Source of the DNA: Mxb001 sp046046455
GTDB lineage: Bacteria > Actinomycetota > Actinomycetes > S36-B12
Assembly: GCA_046046455.1 (NCBI GenBank)
Contig: JBJOJS010000098.1
Location: forward strand, 1-23,568
Direction: 5' to 3'
Length of the DNA stretch: 23,568 nucleotides
Shown here: positions 15,083 to 23,568 of the stretch, one piece after another
How positions within the stretch are numbered: the first letter of the stretch is position 1
Layout of the letters: each line of letters begins with the position of its first letter
Translations under genes and position numbers: made by a program
The notes under the pieces: model-generated
What the model was told of the DNA's origin: nothing
The model's database searches: none
The model's input: the letters and a program-made list of their open reading frames with translations, nothing else

Positions 15083-15104
15083 GGCCTCGGCGAAGGCCGA
15101 GGCC
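15083..15104 (-). terminator. 9-bp hairpin downstream of rne
   Basis: GGCCTCGGC (15083-15091) and GCCGAGGCC (15096-15104) form a perfect 9-bp stem with a 4-base loop, 73 bases after the rne stop and upstream of rplU. It lacks a T-tract. It may be a factor-independent-like terminator for rne or part of the rplU leader. Confidence 0.45.
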
Positions 15105-15120
15105 CACTGCCCTCGAAGGT

Positions 15121-15166
15121 CCCCGTTATTGACACTTAGCGAGGTCCGTAAGTCTCCATATCCGGG
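15121..15166. other. Long imperfect hairpin between rne and rplU
   Basis: Arms 15121-15138 and 15149-15166 pair at 14 of 18 positions around a 10-base loop, 11 bases after the rne stop. The segment is visibly more AT-rich than the flanks. It may contain the rplU promoter, an rne 3' structure or an RNase E processing site; sequence alone does not decide. Confidence 0.35.
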
Positions 15167-15176
15167 ACGTTCGGTC

Positions 15177-17321
15177 TCAGGCGTCGACGACCTCGACGGC
15201 GTCGACCGCCTCGGTGGCCTCGCCCTCGGCGGCCTCGACCGGGGACTCTGCCGGGGCCTCCGAGCCGTCAGCCTCGACGGCCCCCGCGGACTTGGCGATG
15301 ACGTCGGCGGGATCGACACCCTTGCCCTTGCGCTTGCCCGCCTTGGCGATGACCGGCTTGGCCTCAGCCTCGGGCAGGTGAAGCGAGACGTGATGGCCGC
15401 GCCCGCCACAGGAGTCGCAGGTGGTCGAGAAGACCTCGAGCAGCCCCTGGCCGATGCGCTTGCGCGTCATCTGCACCAGGCCGAGCGAGGTGACCTCCGC
15501 GACCTGATGCTTGGTGCGGTCGCGTCCGAGGCATTCGACGAGGCGGCGCAGGACGAGATCGCGATTGGATTCCAACACCATGTCGATGAAGTCGACGACG
15601 ATGATGCCGCCGATATCGCGCAGCCGGAGCTGGCGCACGATCTCCTCGGCCGCCTCGAGGTTGTTCTTGGTGACGGTCTCCTCGAGATTGCCACCCTGTC
15701 CGACGAACTTGCCGGTGTTGACGTCGATGACGGTCATCGCCTCGGTGCGGTCGATGACAAGTGAGCCGCCCGACGGCAGCCAGACCTTGCGGTCGAGCGC
15801 CTTGGTGAGCTGCTCCTCCACCCGGTACGCCGTGAAGACGTCCTTGGTGTCGGTCCATGTCTCCACGCGCTCCGCGAGATCGGGGGCGTCGGCATCGACG
15901 TACGCGCGCACATCCTTAGCCACGCCAGCACCGGAGACGACGAGCTTGGTGAAGTCCTCGTTGAAGACGTCGCGGATCACCTTGACGGCGAGATCGGGCT
16001 CCGCGCTGAGCTGCGACGGAGGCTGCGCCTGGGCGGCAGCCTGCTCGATCTCCTCCCACTGGGCCTGCAGCCGCAGGACGTCGCGGGTGAGTTCCTCCTC
16101 GCTCGCACCCTCGGCTGCGGTGCGCACGATGACGCCCGCGCCCTCGGGCATGACCTTCTTGAGGATCGACTTCAGGCGCGTGCGCTCAGTGTCGGGGAGC
16201 TTGCGCGAGATGCCCGTCATGGAGCCATCGGGCACGTAGACGAGGTAACGGCCCGGCAGCGACACCTGACTGGTGAGGCGTGCGCCCTTCTGCCCGATCG
16301 GATCCTTGGTGACCTGCACGAGGACCGGATCGCCGGACTTGAGTGCCATCTCGATGCGTCGCGGCTGGCCTTCGAGACCGGCGGCGTCCCAGTTGACCTC
16401 ACCGGCGTAGAGCACGGCGTTGCGGCCGCGGCCGATGTCGACGAACGCCGCCTCCATGGAGGGAAGGACGTTCTGCACGCGACCGAGGTAGACATTGCCC
16501 ACCATGGAGTTGGAGCTCCCGCGATCGACGTAGTGCTCCACGAGAACGCCGTCCTCGAGAACCGCGATCTGCGTGCGACCCGCCGTCTGGCGCACGACCA
16601 TGACGCGCTCGACGGCCTCGCGGCGCGCGAGGAACTCCGCCTCCGTGAGGATCGGAGCGCGACGACGACCGGCATCGCGGCCCTCGCGACGACGCTGGCG
16701 CTTCGCCTCGAGGCGCACGGAGCCCTTGAGGGCCGTCGCCTCGTCACTGCGATCACTGCGCGAGCGCGGCTCGCGCACGTGGACGGTGGTGCGCTCGGGA
16801 TCGTCGGGATCCAGACCTGCGTCCTGCCCCCGGCGGCGACGGCGGCGACGCCGACGCGTGGAGGATCCACGACCCTCGCCCTCGTCACCGTCCTCAGAAC
16901 CTTCGGAGTCCGGACCAGTGCTCGAGGGGGTCTCCGACCCCTCGGCGTCGCCGGATGAGCGACGGCCGCGACCGCCCCGGCGTCGGCGGCGGCGCGAGGA
17001 GCCTTCCTCGCCGTCGGAGTCGGAGTCCTTGGGCCCTGCGTCGCGGGCGGAGGAGGCCGCGTCGGGAACTGCCGTCTCGGCGTTGGCCTTCGCGCGTGAC
17101 TGACGCGCGGGCTTCGCGGCCTCGGGATCCGGAGCCTGGAAGATCGGTGCGATCGCGGCGGCGGCCTTCTTGGCCGGCTTGTCCTCGGACGCCGCCTTCT
17201 TGGCAGCAGCCTTCTTGGCCGGCTTCTCCTCGACCGGCGTGGGCGGCCCAGCAGGTCGGCTCGCGGCCTTGCGGGGACGCTTGGTGGCGGAGCCTGCGGG
17301 CTCCTGCGTGCTGTCGACCAT
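15177..17321 (-). CDS. rne: Ribonuclease E/G
   Basis: The 714-residue endoribonuclease matures rRNA and turns over mRNA. Residues 1-240 are low-complexity: Lys/Ala/Pro repeats, an acidic Ser/Asp/Glu stretch and two Arg runs of six and ten residues, likely RNA- or partner-binding. The catalytic part begins near 241 with VMVVRQTAGRTQIAVLEDG and has an S1 region (VGNVYLGRVQNVLPSMEAAF). Metal-binding acids lie in VIDVNTGKFVG (Asp533) and IIVVDFIDM (Asp577). The zinc-link pair CDSCGGRGHH (Cys635, Cys638) follows, then an acidic tail. The ATG at 17321 is chosen because AGAGGA lies nine bases upstream; an upstream ATG at 17387 adds only unrelated residues. Adjacent rplU-rpmA-obgE match the usual actinobacterial order. 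Confidence 0.95.
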   Translation of the reverse strand: MVDSTQEPAGSATKRPRKAASRPAGPPTPVEEKPAKKAAAKKAASEDKPAKKAAAAIAPIFQAPDPEAAKPARQSRAKANAETAVPDAASSARDAGPKDSDSDGEEGSSRRRRRRGGRGRRSSGDAEGSETPSSTGPDSEGSEDGDEGEGRGSSTRRRRRRRRRGQDAGLDPDDPERTTVHVREPRSRSDRSDEATALKGSVRLEAKRQRRREGRDAGRRRAPILTEAEFLARREAVERVMVVRQTAGRTQIAVLEDGVLVEHYVDRGSSNSMVGNVYLGRVQNVLPSMEAAFVDIGRGRNAVLYAGEVNWDAAGLEGQPRRIEMALKSGDPVLVQVTKDPIGQKGARLTSQVSLPGRYLVYVPDGSMTGISRKLPDTERTRLKSILKKVMPEGAGVIVRTAAEGASEEELTRDVLRLQAQWEEIEQAAAQAQPPSQLSAEPDLAVKVIRDVFNEDFTKLVVSGAGVAKDVRAYVDADAPDLAERVETWTDTKDVFTAYRVEEQLTKALDRKVWLPSGGSLVIDRTEAMTVIDVNTGKFVGQGGNLEETVTKNNLEAAEEIVRQLRLRDIGGIIVVDFIDMVLESNRDLVLRRLVECLGRDRTKHQVAEVTSLGLVQMTRKRIGQGLLEVFSTTCDSCGGRGHHVSLHLPEAEAKPVIAKAGKRKGKGVDPADVIAKSAGAVEADGSEAPAESPVEAAEGEATEAVDAVEVVDA

Positions 17322-17423
17322 GCGGTCGTGTCCTCTCACGGTCCCGGCGTCGCCACGGGGGCCTCGCCGTTTAGGACCTAGTCCCACCGACCCTGGGGTC
17401 GCCCGACCCGGGGTGCCGGGCCG

Positions 17424-18200
17424 TCAAGTCTGGTCAGCCTCACGATCTGCGGCGAGGGGGTCACCGACGAGGAACTCGTCAGCCGACCCTCCCTCGGCGA
17501 GCGGCCCTTGCATCTCACGGGTCACGAGGGGTGGCGGTGTCAGCCATCCCGGCGCGACAGGTGAGGGGGCCACGCTGCGCAAAGCGGTGAGGATGTCGTC
17601 TGGTCTCACGGAAGGGGTCACCTGCCGCAGGACCACCGTCAGTATCGCACAGGGTCGGTCCCCATCCGTCGCTGGAGCCACGCGCGCCGTGAGGAGTGCC
17701 GCACGGACGTCGAAGGTGCGCATGCCGTTCTTGGTGAGGCGCTCGACCATGACCTCATGAGCGTCGAGGAGGCTCGCCAGGGCCACCTCGGCCACCTCGG
17801 GATCGAGTCCGGGAAGTTGGATCCGCCAACGACTCGCCTGGAGCCGCTCCGCGAAGTCCGATGTCCGCGCCACCACGATGTCGAGCACGTCGAGCCCCGG
17901 GGGCAGCGCCTCATCGATCCTGCGGCGCACCTCCTCGGGGTCGCATTCCGCGGCCAGTCCGATCTCGAGGTACTCCGCCTCGCTCGCCGTGCCCGTGGGG
18001 GCCGCATTGGCGTAGGAGATCTTGGGGTGGGGACTGAAGCCCGCGCTGTAGGCCATGGGTACGCCGGCCCGCCGCAGGGCGCGCTCGAACGCACGCTGGA
18101 AGTCGCGGTGGCTGGCGAAGCGCAGCCTGCCGCGCTTGGCGTACCGCAGGCGCAGTCGCTGGACGGGCGCGACGTGGTCGCGCGGTGGCTTGCGACTCAC
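17424..18200 (-). CDS. TIGR03936-type radical SAM-associated protein (DUF2344)
   Basis: The 258-residue protein has the family's opening LRLRYAKRGRLRFASHRDFQ, then RAFERALRRAGVPMAYSAGF, SPHPKISYANAAPTG and ASEAEYLEIGL. The C-terminal half is variable. The GTG at 18200 overlaps the upstream radical SAM stop (GTGA), and in many actinobacteria and clostridia the two are adjacent or fused, so they probably work as one system on an unknown substrate. No membrane or export signal is present. A 102-base gap with a 5-bp GGGTC/GACCC hairpin (17396-17409) separates it from rne. Confidence 0.9.
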   Translation of the reverse strand: MSRKPPRDHVAPVQRLRLRYAKRGRLRFASHRDFQRAFERALRRAGVPMAYSAGFSPHPKISYANAAPTGTASEAEYLEIGLAAECDPEEVRRRIDEALPPGLDVLDIVVARTSDFAERLQASRWRIQLPGLDPEVAEVALASLLDAHEVMVERLTKNGMRTFDVRAALLTARVAPATDGDRPCAILTVVLRQVTPSVRPDDILTALRSVAPSPVAPGWLTPPPLVTREMQGPLAEGGSADEFLVGDPLAADREADQT

Positions 18201-20137
18201 GCGGGCTGGCCGACGCGGATCTCAGGCAGGCCGAGATTCGTCGGGCCCACCTGAATGCTCGTGCCCATCTGATCGCACACGCCGCAGTCGAAGCAGGGAG
18301 TCCAGCGGCAGTCCTCGACGCCCTCTTCATCGAGGGCGTCCTGCCAGTCCTGCCACAGCCACTCGCGATCGAGGCCGGAATCCAGGTGATCCCAGGGCAG
18401 CACCTCGGAGTGCTCGCGCTCGCGCGTGGTGAACCAGTCGAGATCGACGGGCTCATCCGCGAGTGCGACAGCAGCGGCATTGGCCCAGCGGTCGAAGTCG
18501 AAGTGCTCGCTCCAGCCATCGAAGCGAGCACCCTCCCTCCACGCCTGGAGTATCACTCGGCCCACGCGGCGGTCACCGCGCGACAGGAGGCCTTCGATGA
18601 TGCCCGGCTTGCCGTCGTGGTAGCGGAAGCCGATCGACTTGCCGTACTCGCGGTTGCCGCGGATGGCGTCGCGGAGCTTGGCCAGCCGCGCGTCGGTGGT
18701 CTCGTGATCGAGCTGCGCCGCCCACTGGAAGGGCGTGTGCGGCTTGGGCACGAACCCGCCGATCGAGACGGTGCACCTGATGTCACGGCGCCCGCTCACC
18801 TCGCGGCCCACGCGGATCACCTCGGCGGCCAGTCGCGCGATCTGGAGGACGTCCTCGTCGGTCTCGGTGGGCAGACCGCACATGAAGTAGAGCTTCACCT
18901 GACGCCAGCCTGCGCCGTACGCCGTCGCCACGGTGCGGATGAGGTCGTCCTCCGTCACCTGCTTGTTGATCACCTTGCGCATGCGCTCACTGCCACCCTC
19001 GGGGGCGAAGGTGAGGCCACTGCGACGCCCATTGCGGGACAACTCGTTGGCAAGATCGATATTGAAGGCGTCGACGCGCGTGCTGGGCAGCGACAGCGAC
19101 GTCTGCGATCCCTCGTAGCAGTCAGCGAGGTAGGTCGTCGTCTCAGCGATCTCCGAGTGATCCGCGCTGGAGAGCGACAGCAGCCCGACCTCCTCGTAGC
19201 CGGTCTTGGCGAGCCCGTTGGCCACCATCTCGGCGATACCCGCCTTGCTGCGCTCGCGGACCGGGCGCGTGATCATGCCCGCCTGGCAGAAGCGACAGCC
19301 GCGCGTGCATCCGCGGAAGATCTCCACGCTCATGCGCTCGTGGACCGTCTCGGCGAGCGGCACGAGCGGGGCCTTGGGGTACGGCCACTCGTCGAGGTCC
19401 ATGAGAGTGTGCTTGGCCACGCGCCAGGGGGTGCCCGACTGCCGGGGTACGACGCGGCGGATGCGCCCGTCCGGGAGGTACTCCACGTCGTACATCGAGG
19501 GGACGTAGGCGACACCCGATCGGGCAATGGACTCCAGGAGCCCGGTGCGTCCCTCAGGGCGACCCAACTGCTTCCACTCGCGGACGATCTCAGTGAGCCG
19601 GAGCACGGCCTCCTCGCCATCGCCCAGCACGGCGGCATCGATGAAGTCCGCGATGGGCTCGGGGTTGAAGGCCGCGTGGCCGCCGGCGATCACGACCGGG
19701 TGCGACTCGTCGCGCTCGGTCGCGATGAGCGGGATGCCGGCCAGGTCGAGCGCGGTGAGCATGTTGGTGTAGCCCAACTCGGTGGAGAAGGACAGGCCGA
19801 GGAGGTCGAACGCACCGACGGGTCGATGCGAGTCCACCGTGAACTGCGGCACACCGTGTGCGCGCATGAGGGCCTCGAGGTCAGGCCACACCGCGTAGGT
19901 GCGCTCGCACAGCACCCCGGGCTGCTCGTTGAGCACCTCGTAGAGGATCTGCACGCCCTGGTTGGGGGCGCCGACCTCGTAGGCGTCGGGATACATCAGG
20001 GCCCAGCGGACATCGGCCTCGTCCCAGTCGGCGGCGACGGCGTTGACCTCGCCTCCGACGTACTGGATGGGCTTTTGCACCAGCGGGAGCAGGGCCTCGA
20101 GCGCGGGGAAAACCGAGTCGGCGGTGGTCGTCGGCAT
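18197..20137 (-). CDS. TIGR03960-type B12-binding-like radical SAM protein
   Basis: The 646-residue protein has a cobalamin-binding-like N-terminal region (about 40-175: LMYPDAYEVGAPNQGVQIL, GLSFSTELGYTNML, VIAGGHAAFNPEP). The radical SAM core carries RGCTRGCRFCQAG, giving the cluster cysteines Cys277, Cys281 and Cys284. Later marks are GLTFAPEGGSERMRKVINK, LYFMCGLPTETDED and FVPKPHTPFQW. The C-terminus has a Cys-rich DCRWTPCFDCGVC. The reaction is unknown. A partner gene follows with a GTGA overlap. The ATG at 20137 has no clear Shine-Dalgarno; 36 bases separate it from rodA. Confidence 0.93.
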   Translation of the reverse strand: MPTTTADSVFPALEALLPLVQKPIQYVGGEVNAVAADWDEADVRWALMYPDAYEVGAPNQGVQILYEVLNEQPGVLCERTYAVWPDLEALMRAHGVPQFTVDSHRPVGAFDLLGLSFSTELGYTNMLTALDLAGIPLIATERDESHPVVIAGGHAAFNPEPIADFIDAAVLGDGEEAVLRLTEIVREWKQLGRPEGRTGLLESIARSGVAYVPSMYDVEYLPDGRIRRVVPRQSGTPWRVAKHTLMDLDEWPYPKAPLVPLAETVHERMSVEIFRGCTRGCRFCQAGMITRPVRERSKAGIAEMVANGLAKTGYEEVGLLSLSSADHSEIAETTTYLADCYEGSQTSLSLPSTRVDAFNIDLANELSRNGRRSGLTFAPEGGSERMRKVINKQVTEDDLIRTVATAYGAGWRQVKLYFMCGLPTETDEDVLQIARLAAEVIRVGREVSGRRDIRCTVSIGGFVPKPHTPFQWAAQLDHETTDARLAKLRDAIRGNREYGKSIGFRYHDGKPGIIEGLLSRGDRRVGRVILQAWREGARFDGWSEHFDFDRWANAAAVALADEPVDLDWFTTREREHSEVLPWDHLDSGLDREWLWQDWQDALDEEGVEDCRWTPCFDCGVCDQMGTSIQVGPTNLGLPEIRVGQPA

Positions 20138-20173
20138 GGGATGAGGGTACCCGCGCTGAGGTTCCGGCCGCTC

Positions 20174-21346
20174 TCAGAGTTGCTGCTGCTGGTGGAGGCG
20201 GACGTTCTGGAGCAGGCCGAGGGCGATCCACGACGCGAACATCGACGTGCCTCCGTAGGAGACGAAGGGAAGGGGAACGCCGGTAATGGGCATGATACCG
20301 AGATTCATGCCGATGTTCTCGAAGGTCTGGAAGGCCAGCCACGCGACCACGCCCGCCGCGACCAGCCGGCCGTAGAGCTCTCCGGCGCTCAGAGCGATGC
20401 GCATGCCCCGCCACAGGACGATGCTCAGGAGCAGGATCGTGATGGCGGCGCCGATGAACCCCGCTTCTTCACCGATGACGGTGAAGATGAAGTCGCTCTC
20501 ATTGACCGGAACGAAGTTGCCCTGCGTCTGCGGGCCCTGGAAGAGTCCGCGACCCCACAGACCACCGCCACCGATCGCAATGCGTGCCTGGGTGGCGTTG
20601 TATGCCGCGGTCGAGGCGGCATCGTCGGGATTGATGAACGACGTGAGTCGAGCGATCTGGTAGTCGCGCACGAAGCCGAGTTGCCACGCCACGACGGCGG
20701 CGGTCACACCACCGACGAGGAGCCCGGCGACCCAGCGCGTGCGCGCACCTGAGACAGCCACCATCGTCACCACGATGGTGCACATGATCAGCACCGTGCC
20801 GGTGTCGTTCTGGAGCAGGACGAGTCCGATCGGGATCGCAGCGAGGCCGAGGGCCAGCGCCACATCGCGGTCGCGAGGCTCAGCTTCCGCATCGCGCTTC
20901 TCCGCCAGGATCACGGCGAGGATGAGCACGATCGCCACTTTGGCGAACTCCGAAGGCTGCAGCGTGAAGCCACCCGGCACCTGCACCCAGGCGCGCGCGC
21001 CCGCGATCGTCGTGCCGAGCGGGGTATAGACCAGGAGGATCCCGAAGATCGCCAACCCGTAGAGGACGGGCGCGTAGGCGCGCAGGAGCCGGTAATCGAG
21101 CCGCGAGACGATGAAGGCGAGGATGAGTCCGAGGACGATGTTGACCAGGTGCCGATTGAGGAAGTACTGCGGATCGTCCCCGGCGAGGTCGGAGCGACTT
21201 GCCGACCAGACGAAGACCGAGCTGCCCACGCTGAGGATGAGCGCGGCACCGAGCAGCCACCAGTCCAGGCGCCGCCAGTACGACTGACGCCCCTCCTGGC
21301 GCGCACCGATGAAGCGTCGCCCCGATGGCGCCTCGGACACGCTCAC
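20174..21346 (-). CDS. rodA: Peptidoglycan glycosyltransferase RodA
   Basis: This 390-residue multi-pass SEDS-family protein polymerises lipid II during lateral wall growth, together with PBP2. Family marks are QPSEFAKVAIVLILA (130-144), ALGLAAIPIGLVLLQNDTGT (164-183) and NESDFIFTVIGEEAGF (282-297), which carries the Asp equivalent to the catalytic Asp of the TDFIF motif. GIMPITGVPLPFVSYGGTSM (350-369) completes the set. The GTG at 21346 overlaps the mrdA stop (GTGA), so PBP2 and RodA are translated together, fitting their complex. About ten hydrophobic segments are visible. Confidence 0.95.
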   Translation of the reverse strand: MSVSEAPSGRRFIGARQEGRQSYWRRLDWWLLGAALILSVGSSVFVWSASRSDLAGDDPQYFLNRHLVNIVLGLILAFIVSRLDYRLLRAYAPVLYGLAIFGILLVYTPLGTTIAGARAWVQVPGGFTLQPSEFAKVAIVLILAVILAEKRDAEAEPRDRDVALALGLAAIPIGLVLLQNDTGTVLIMCTIVVTMVAVSGARTRWVAGLLVGGVTAAVVAWQLGFVRDYQIARLTSFINPDDAASTAAYNATQARIAIGGGGLWGRGLFQGPQTQGNFVPVNESDFIFTVIGEEAGFIGAAITILLLSIVLWRGMRIALSAGELYGRLVAAGVVAWLAFQTFENIGMNLGIMPITGVPLPFVSYGGTSMFASWIALGLLQNVRLHQQQQL

Positions 21347-23454
21347 GGGGTCGCCTCCGGGACCACGGGCGTGCCATCGGGCCGCACGACGGGAAGGCTC
21401 CGCGACGGCGCCCCACCGATGAGCACGCTCTTCGCCGGATCGACGATGCCGTCGACGACACCGAAGAGGGCCTCGTAGATCGTGCGCACGCCGGGACCGG
21501 CGGTGAGAGAACCGGTGCCGCCGCGCGTCACCATCATGACCACGGCGTACTGAGGATCATCCGCGGGAGCGAAGCTCGCGTACCAGGCGGTCGTGGAGTT
21601 GTCGCTGAAGACCTGCGCTGATCCCGTCTTGGAGGCCACGGGGATCTCATCGAGCGGGAAGCCGTCGAACGGGATGCGCCCGGTGCCCTCCTGGGTCACG
21701 CCGGCGAGCGCCGTGCGGAGGAAGTCGAAGGTGCCCTCGGGTGCCGGCACCTGGGCGCGCACCACGGGGTCGAATTGCTGCACCACCTCGCCGCGACTGC
21801 TGAGGATCGCCTTGGCCACCTGGGGCTGATAGACGGTCCCGCCGTTGGCGATCGCGGCGTACGTCATCGCCAACTGCAGAGGGGTAATGGCGGTATCGCC
21901 CTGTCCGATCGAGGCGTTGATGGCATCGCCATTGCGCCAGCGGAAGCCGTCGAGGCAGTTCTCCTTGGCGAGTGCCGTGTAGTACTCCGCGAGCTTGGGA
22001 TCCTCCTCGCGCAACTGGGAGAAGCCCTCCTTGGCATCGGAGCACCACTGCTCGCGACGCTGCTCCCAGACGGTCAACTTCTCATCGCGACCCGAGACGA
22101 GCCCGACTGCCTCGTTGGGCAGGTCGATGCCCGTGGCCTCACCGAGGCGGAATGCCGCTGCCGTCTCCGCGATGGGATCGGGGGCGCCCTGCGGTGCGTA
22201 GAGTCCACCGCCCTTGAGCCACATCTCATCTGCGATCCGATAGAAGACGGTGTTGCACGAGACTTCGAGTGCGCGCTGCAGCGTGATGGGTCCGTAGCCC
22301 GAGGACTCGAAGTTGCGGAAGCGCTGCGATCCGACGGTGTAGTCCGCGGGGCAGGGATAGGTGCCGTTCAGGTCGTAGCCTTCGCGCGCTGCTGCGACGG
22401 TGGTCACGGCCTTGTACGTCGATCCGGGAGCGTAGGTGCCCTGGGTCACCGTGGAGGAGAGGGCGCGATCGGCAAGCAGTCGCTCGTAGTCGCGCGTGGA
22501 GATGCCTCCCACCCACAGCTGGGGGTCGTATGTCGGGTAACTCGCCATGGCCAGCACCGCTCCGGTGCGGACGTCGATCACGACAGCGGCACCGGTATCG
22601 CCGACGTCGCCCTCCTCGCGCGCTCGCTGCACGGAGTCCTCGAGGGCCTGCTCGACCACCTGCTGCAGGTTGGCATCGATATTGGTGACGACGTAATTGC
22701 CCGCGACCGGATCGGACTCCGAGACCGTGCCCGTGACGCGACCCACCTGGTCGACGGCGAGCGTGGTGATGCCCGGGATCCCGCGCAGCTCGGTGTCGTA
22801 CTGGGCCTCGAGGCCATTGCGGCCGACGAGGTCGCGGGCGCGTAGCCGCGCCGGGTCGGTGCTGTCGCCCTGCGCGTCGATTTGCTCCTGGGTCACCGGG
22901 CCGACGTAGCCGAGGATGTGCGCGATGTTCGCCTCGAACGGGCTCGGATACTCGCGGACGGCCTCGAGCTGCGCCGTGACACCGGGGAAGTCGGCGCGAC
23001 GTTCCATGATCGTGAGCGCGGTCTCGGTCGCGACATCCTTCGCGATGGGCACGGGCTGGTAGGGAGATCCGTCCCAGCACACGGGCAGCGGCGGCGCGCC
23101 CTCCGTGCCGCACGGCATGAGCTTCTGCTCGATGGACTCGCGCGAGACGCCCAGCGCATCGGACAGTCGATCGAGCACACCGACGCCGTCATCGTCCTCG
23201 CGCGCGAGGATCGCGCGGTCGACGGAAACCACGAGCGACGTGCGGTTGGCGACGAGGGGCCGTCCCCGCTGGTCGAGGATGAGGCCGCGCACCGCGGGCG
23301 TGATGACCTCGCGGGTGGTGTTGCTCGCCGCCTGGGCGGCGTACTCCTCGCCCACCACGAGTTGGAGGTAGAAGAGCCGGGCCACCAGGGTGCCGATGAG
23401 GGAGACGACGAGGACGCCGAGGACGACGAGGCGCAGGTGCGACCTGTCGCTCAT
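21343..23454 (-). CDS. mrdA: Penicillin-binding protein 2 (class B peptidoglycan transpeptidase)
   Basis: The 703-residue membrane-anchored transpeptidase is the partner of RodA in elongation. Residues 8-32 are the N-terminal anchor. The PBP dimerisation region follows (TPAVRGLILDQRGRPLVANR). The transpeptidase domain has the nucleophile motif STYK (Ser345, Lys348), SCN (Ser399, Asn401) and KTG (609-611, in ASKTGSAQVF). An insert near 455-515 contains two Cys (470, 500), as I recall from actinobacterial PBP2 proteins. GGGAGAG lies six bases before the ATG. It is normal length for an actinobacterial PBP2. The right edge probably holds mreD. Confidence 0.95.
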   Translation of the reverse strand: MSDRSHLRLVVLGVLVVSLIGTLVARLFYLQLVVGEEYAAQAASNTTREVITPAVRGLILDQRGRPLVANRTSLVVSVDRAILAREDDDGVGVLDRLSDALGVSRESIEQKLMPCGTEGAPPLPVCWDGSPYQPVPIAKDVATETALTIMERRADFPGVTAQLEAVREYPSPFEANIAHILGYVGPVTQEQIDAQGDSTDPARLRARDLVGRNGLEAQYDTELRGIPGITTLAVDQVGRVTGTVSESDPVAGNYVVTNIDANLQQVVEQALEDSVQRAREEGDVGDTGAAVVIDVRTGAVLAMASYPTYDPQLWVGGISTRDYERLLADRALSSTVTQGTYAPGSTYKAVTTVAAAREGYDLNGTYPCPADYTVGSQRFRNFESSGYGPITLQRALEVSCNTVFYRIADEMWLKGGGLYAPQGAPDPIAETAAAFRLGEATGIDLPNEAVGLVSGRDEKLTVWEQRREQWCSDAKEGFSQLREEDPKLAEYYTALAKENCLDGFRWRNGDAINASIGQGDTAITPLQLAMTYAAIANGGTVYQPQVAKAILSSRGEVVQQFDPVVRAQVPAPEGTFDFLRTALAGVTQEGTGRIPFDGFPLDEIPVASKTGSAQVFSDNSTTAWYASFAPADDPQYAVVMMVTRGGTGSLTAGPGVRTIYEALFGVVDGIVDPAKSVLIGGAPSRSLPVVRPDGTPVVPEATP

Positions 23455-23568
23455 CGCATCTCTCCCTGTGTGCTCCGGCCCCCGTGGTGCCTGATGTGCG
23501 CCGGTCGACGTCCCGGCCGGGGCTCCACCACGGTACGCCGGGGTGGCCGCGGAGTCCCCCTCGGCGCG
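23451..23568 (-). CDS. Possible C-terminal end of mreD, 5' end outside window
   Basis: A frame entering from the right edge ends in TGA at 23451, overlapping the mrdA ATG as ATGA, the same junction style seen elsewhere in this operon. The visible 38 residues are Arg/Pro-rich and match no family I can confirm. Because mreC-mreD precede mrdA in actinobacteria, it is probably the tail of mreD. All three minus frames are open over the short stretch, so confidence is low. Confidence 0.3.
   Translation of the reverse strand, partial: APRGTPRPPRRTVVEPRPGRRPAHIRHHGGRSTQGEMR

Noticed and set aside
14346..15764. 472-codon plus-strand frame over rpmA, rplU and the rne 3' part
   Set aside because: Antisense to recognised ribosomal genes with no family likeness.
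18185..20752. 855-codon plus-strand open frame across the radical SAM and rodA genes
   Set aside because: It is antisense to two well-recognised genes, is low-complexity in His/Glu/Arg/Val, matches no family and reflects the high GC of the opposite strand.
1..23568. CRISPR arrays, insertion sequences, phage genes
   Set aside because: No regularly spaced repeats, transposase, integrase or phage protein was recognised in either strand.

Overview
The window comes from a high-GC actinobacterium (Actinomycetota). From about 7.3 kb to the right end it carries the conserved actinobacterial minus-strand block that runs, in transcription order, mrdA (PBP2) - rodA - radical SAM pair (TIGR03960/TIGR03936 type) - rne - rplU - rpmA - obgE - proB - small conserved protein - proA - small membrane protein - nadD - LCP-like protein - rsfS - histidine phosphatase (GpgP-like) - tRNA-Ala(GGC). 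Most neighbours overlap by 1 to 4 bases (GTGA, ATGA or TGATG junctions), so this is a densely coupled set of operons for the cell wall, RNA processing and ribosomes, proline synthesis and NAD synthesis. The order within the block cannot be assigned with confidence.

The first 7.1 kb are different. Base and codon use look less GC-biased, at least in the leftmost gene. Two large exported proteins lie there: one runs off the left edge (minus strand, start 1529) and one is complete (4252-6357, plus strand). Between them sits a two-component system: a NarL/LuxR-type response regulator and an eight-segment membrane histidine kinase. Both exported proteins are beta-propeller-like and each carries twelve copies of an Asp-Asp-Thr/Ser motif. 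The regulator and the complete propeller gene are divergent, and their shared upstream region holds an 8-bp inverted repeat with an 11-bp spacer that could be an operator. This locus is the best candidate in the window for an undescribed surface or secretion system. An SGNH-hydrolase-like gene and a 24-bp perfect-stem hairpin lie between it and the tRNA-Ala gene.

Two other points deserve attention. The rplU (bL21) gene is disrupted: its start and its remaining body are in different frames, and roughly 16-20 family-conserved residues are missing. This is a real lesion, an assembly error or something stranger. The rplU leader is strongly structured, and its Shine-Dalgarno sequence partly lies in a stem. 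A 47-residue membrane protein between proA and nadD is also recorded.

All calls come from reading translated sequence and motifs by eye. No database search or folding computation was run.
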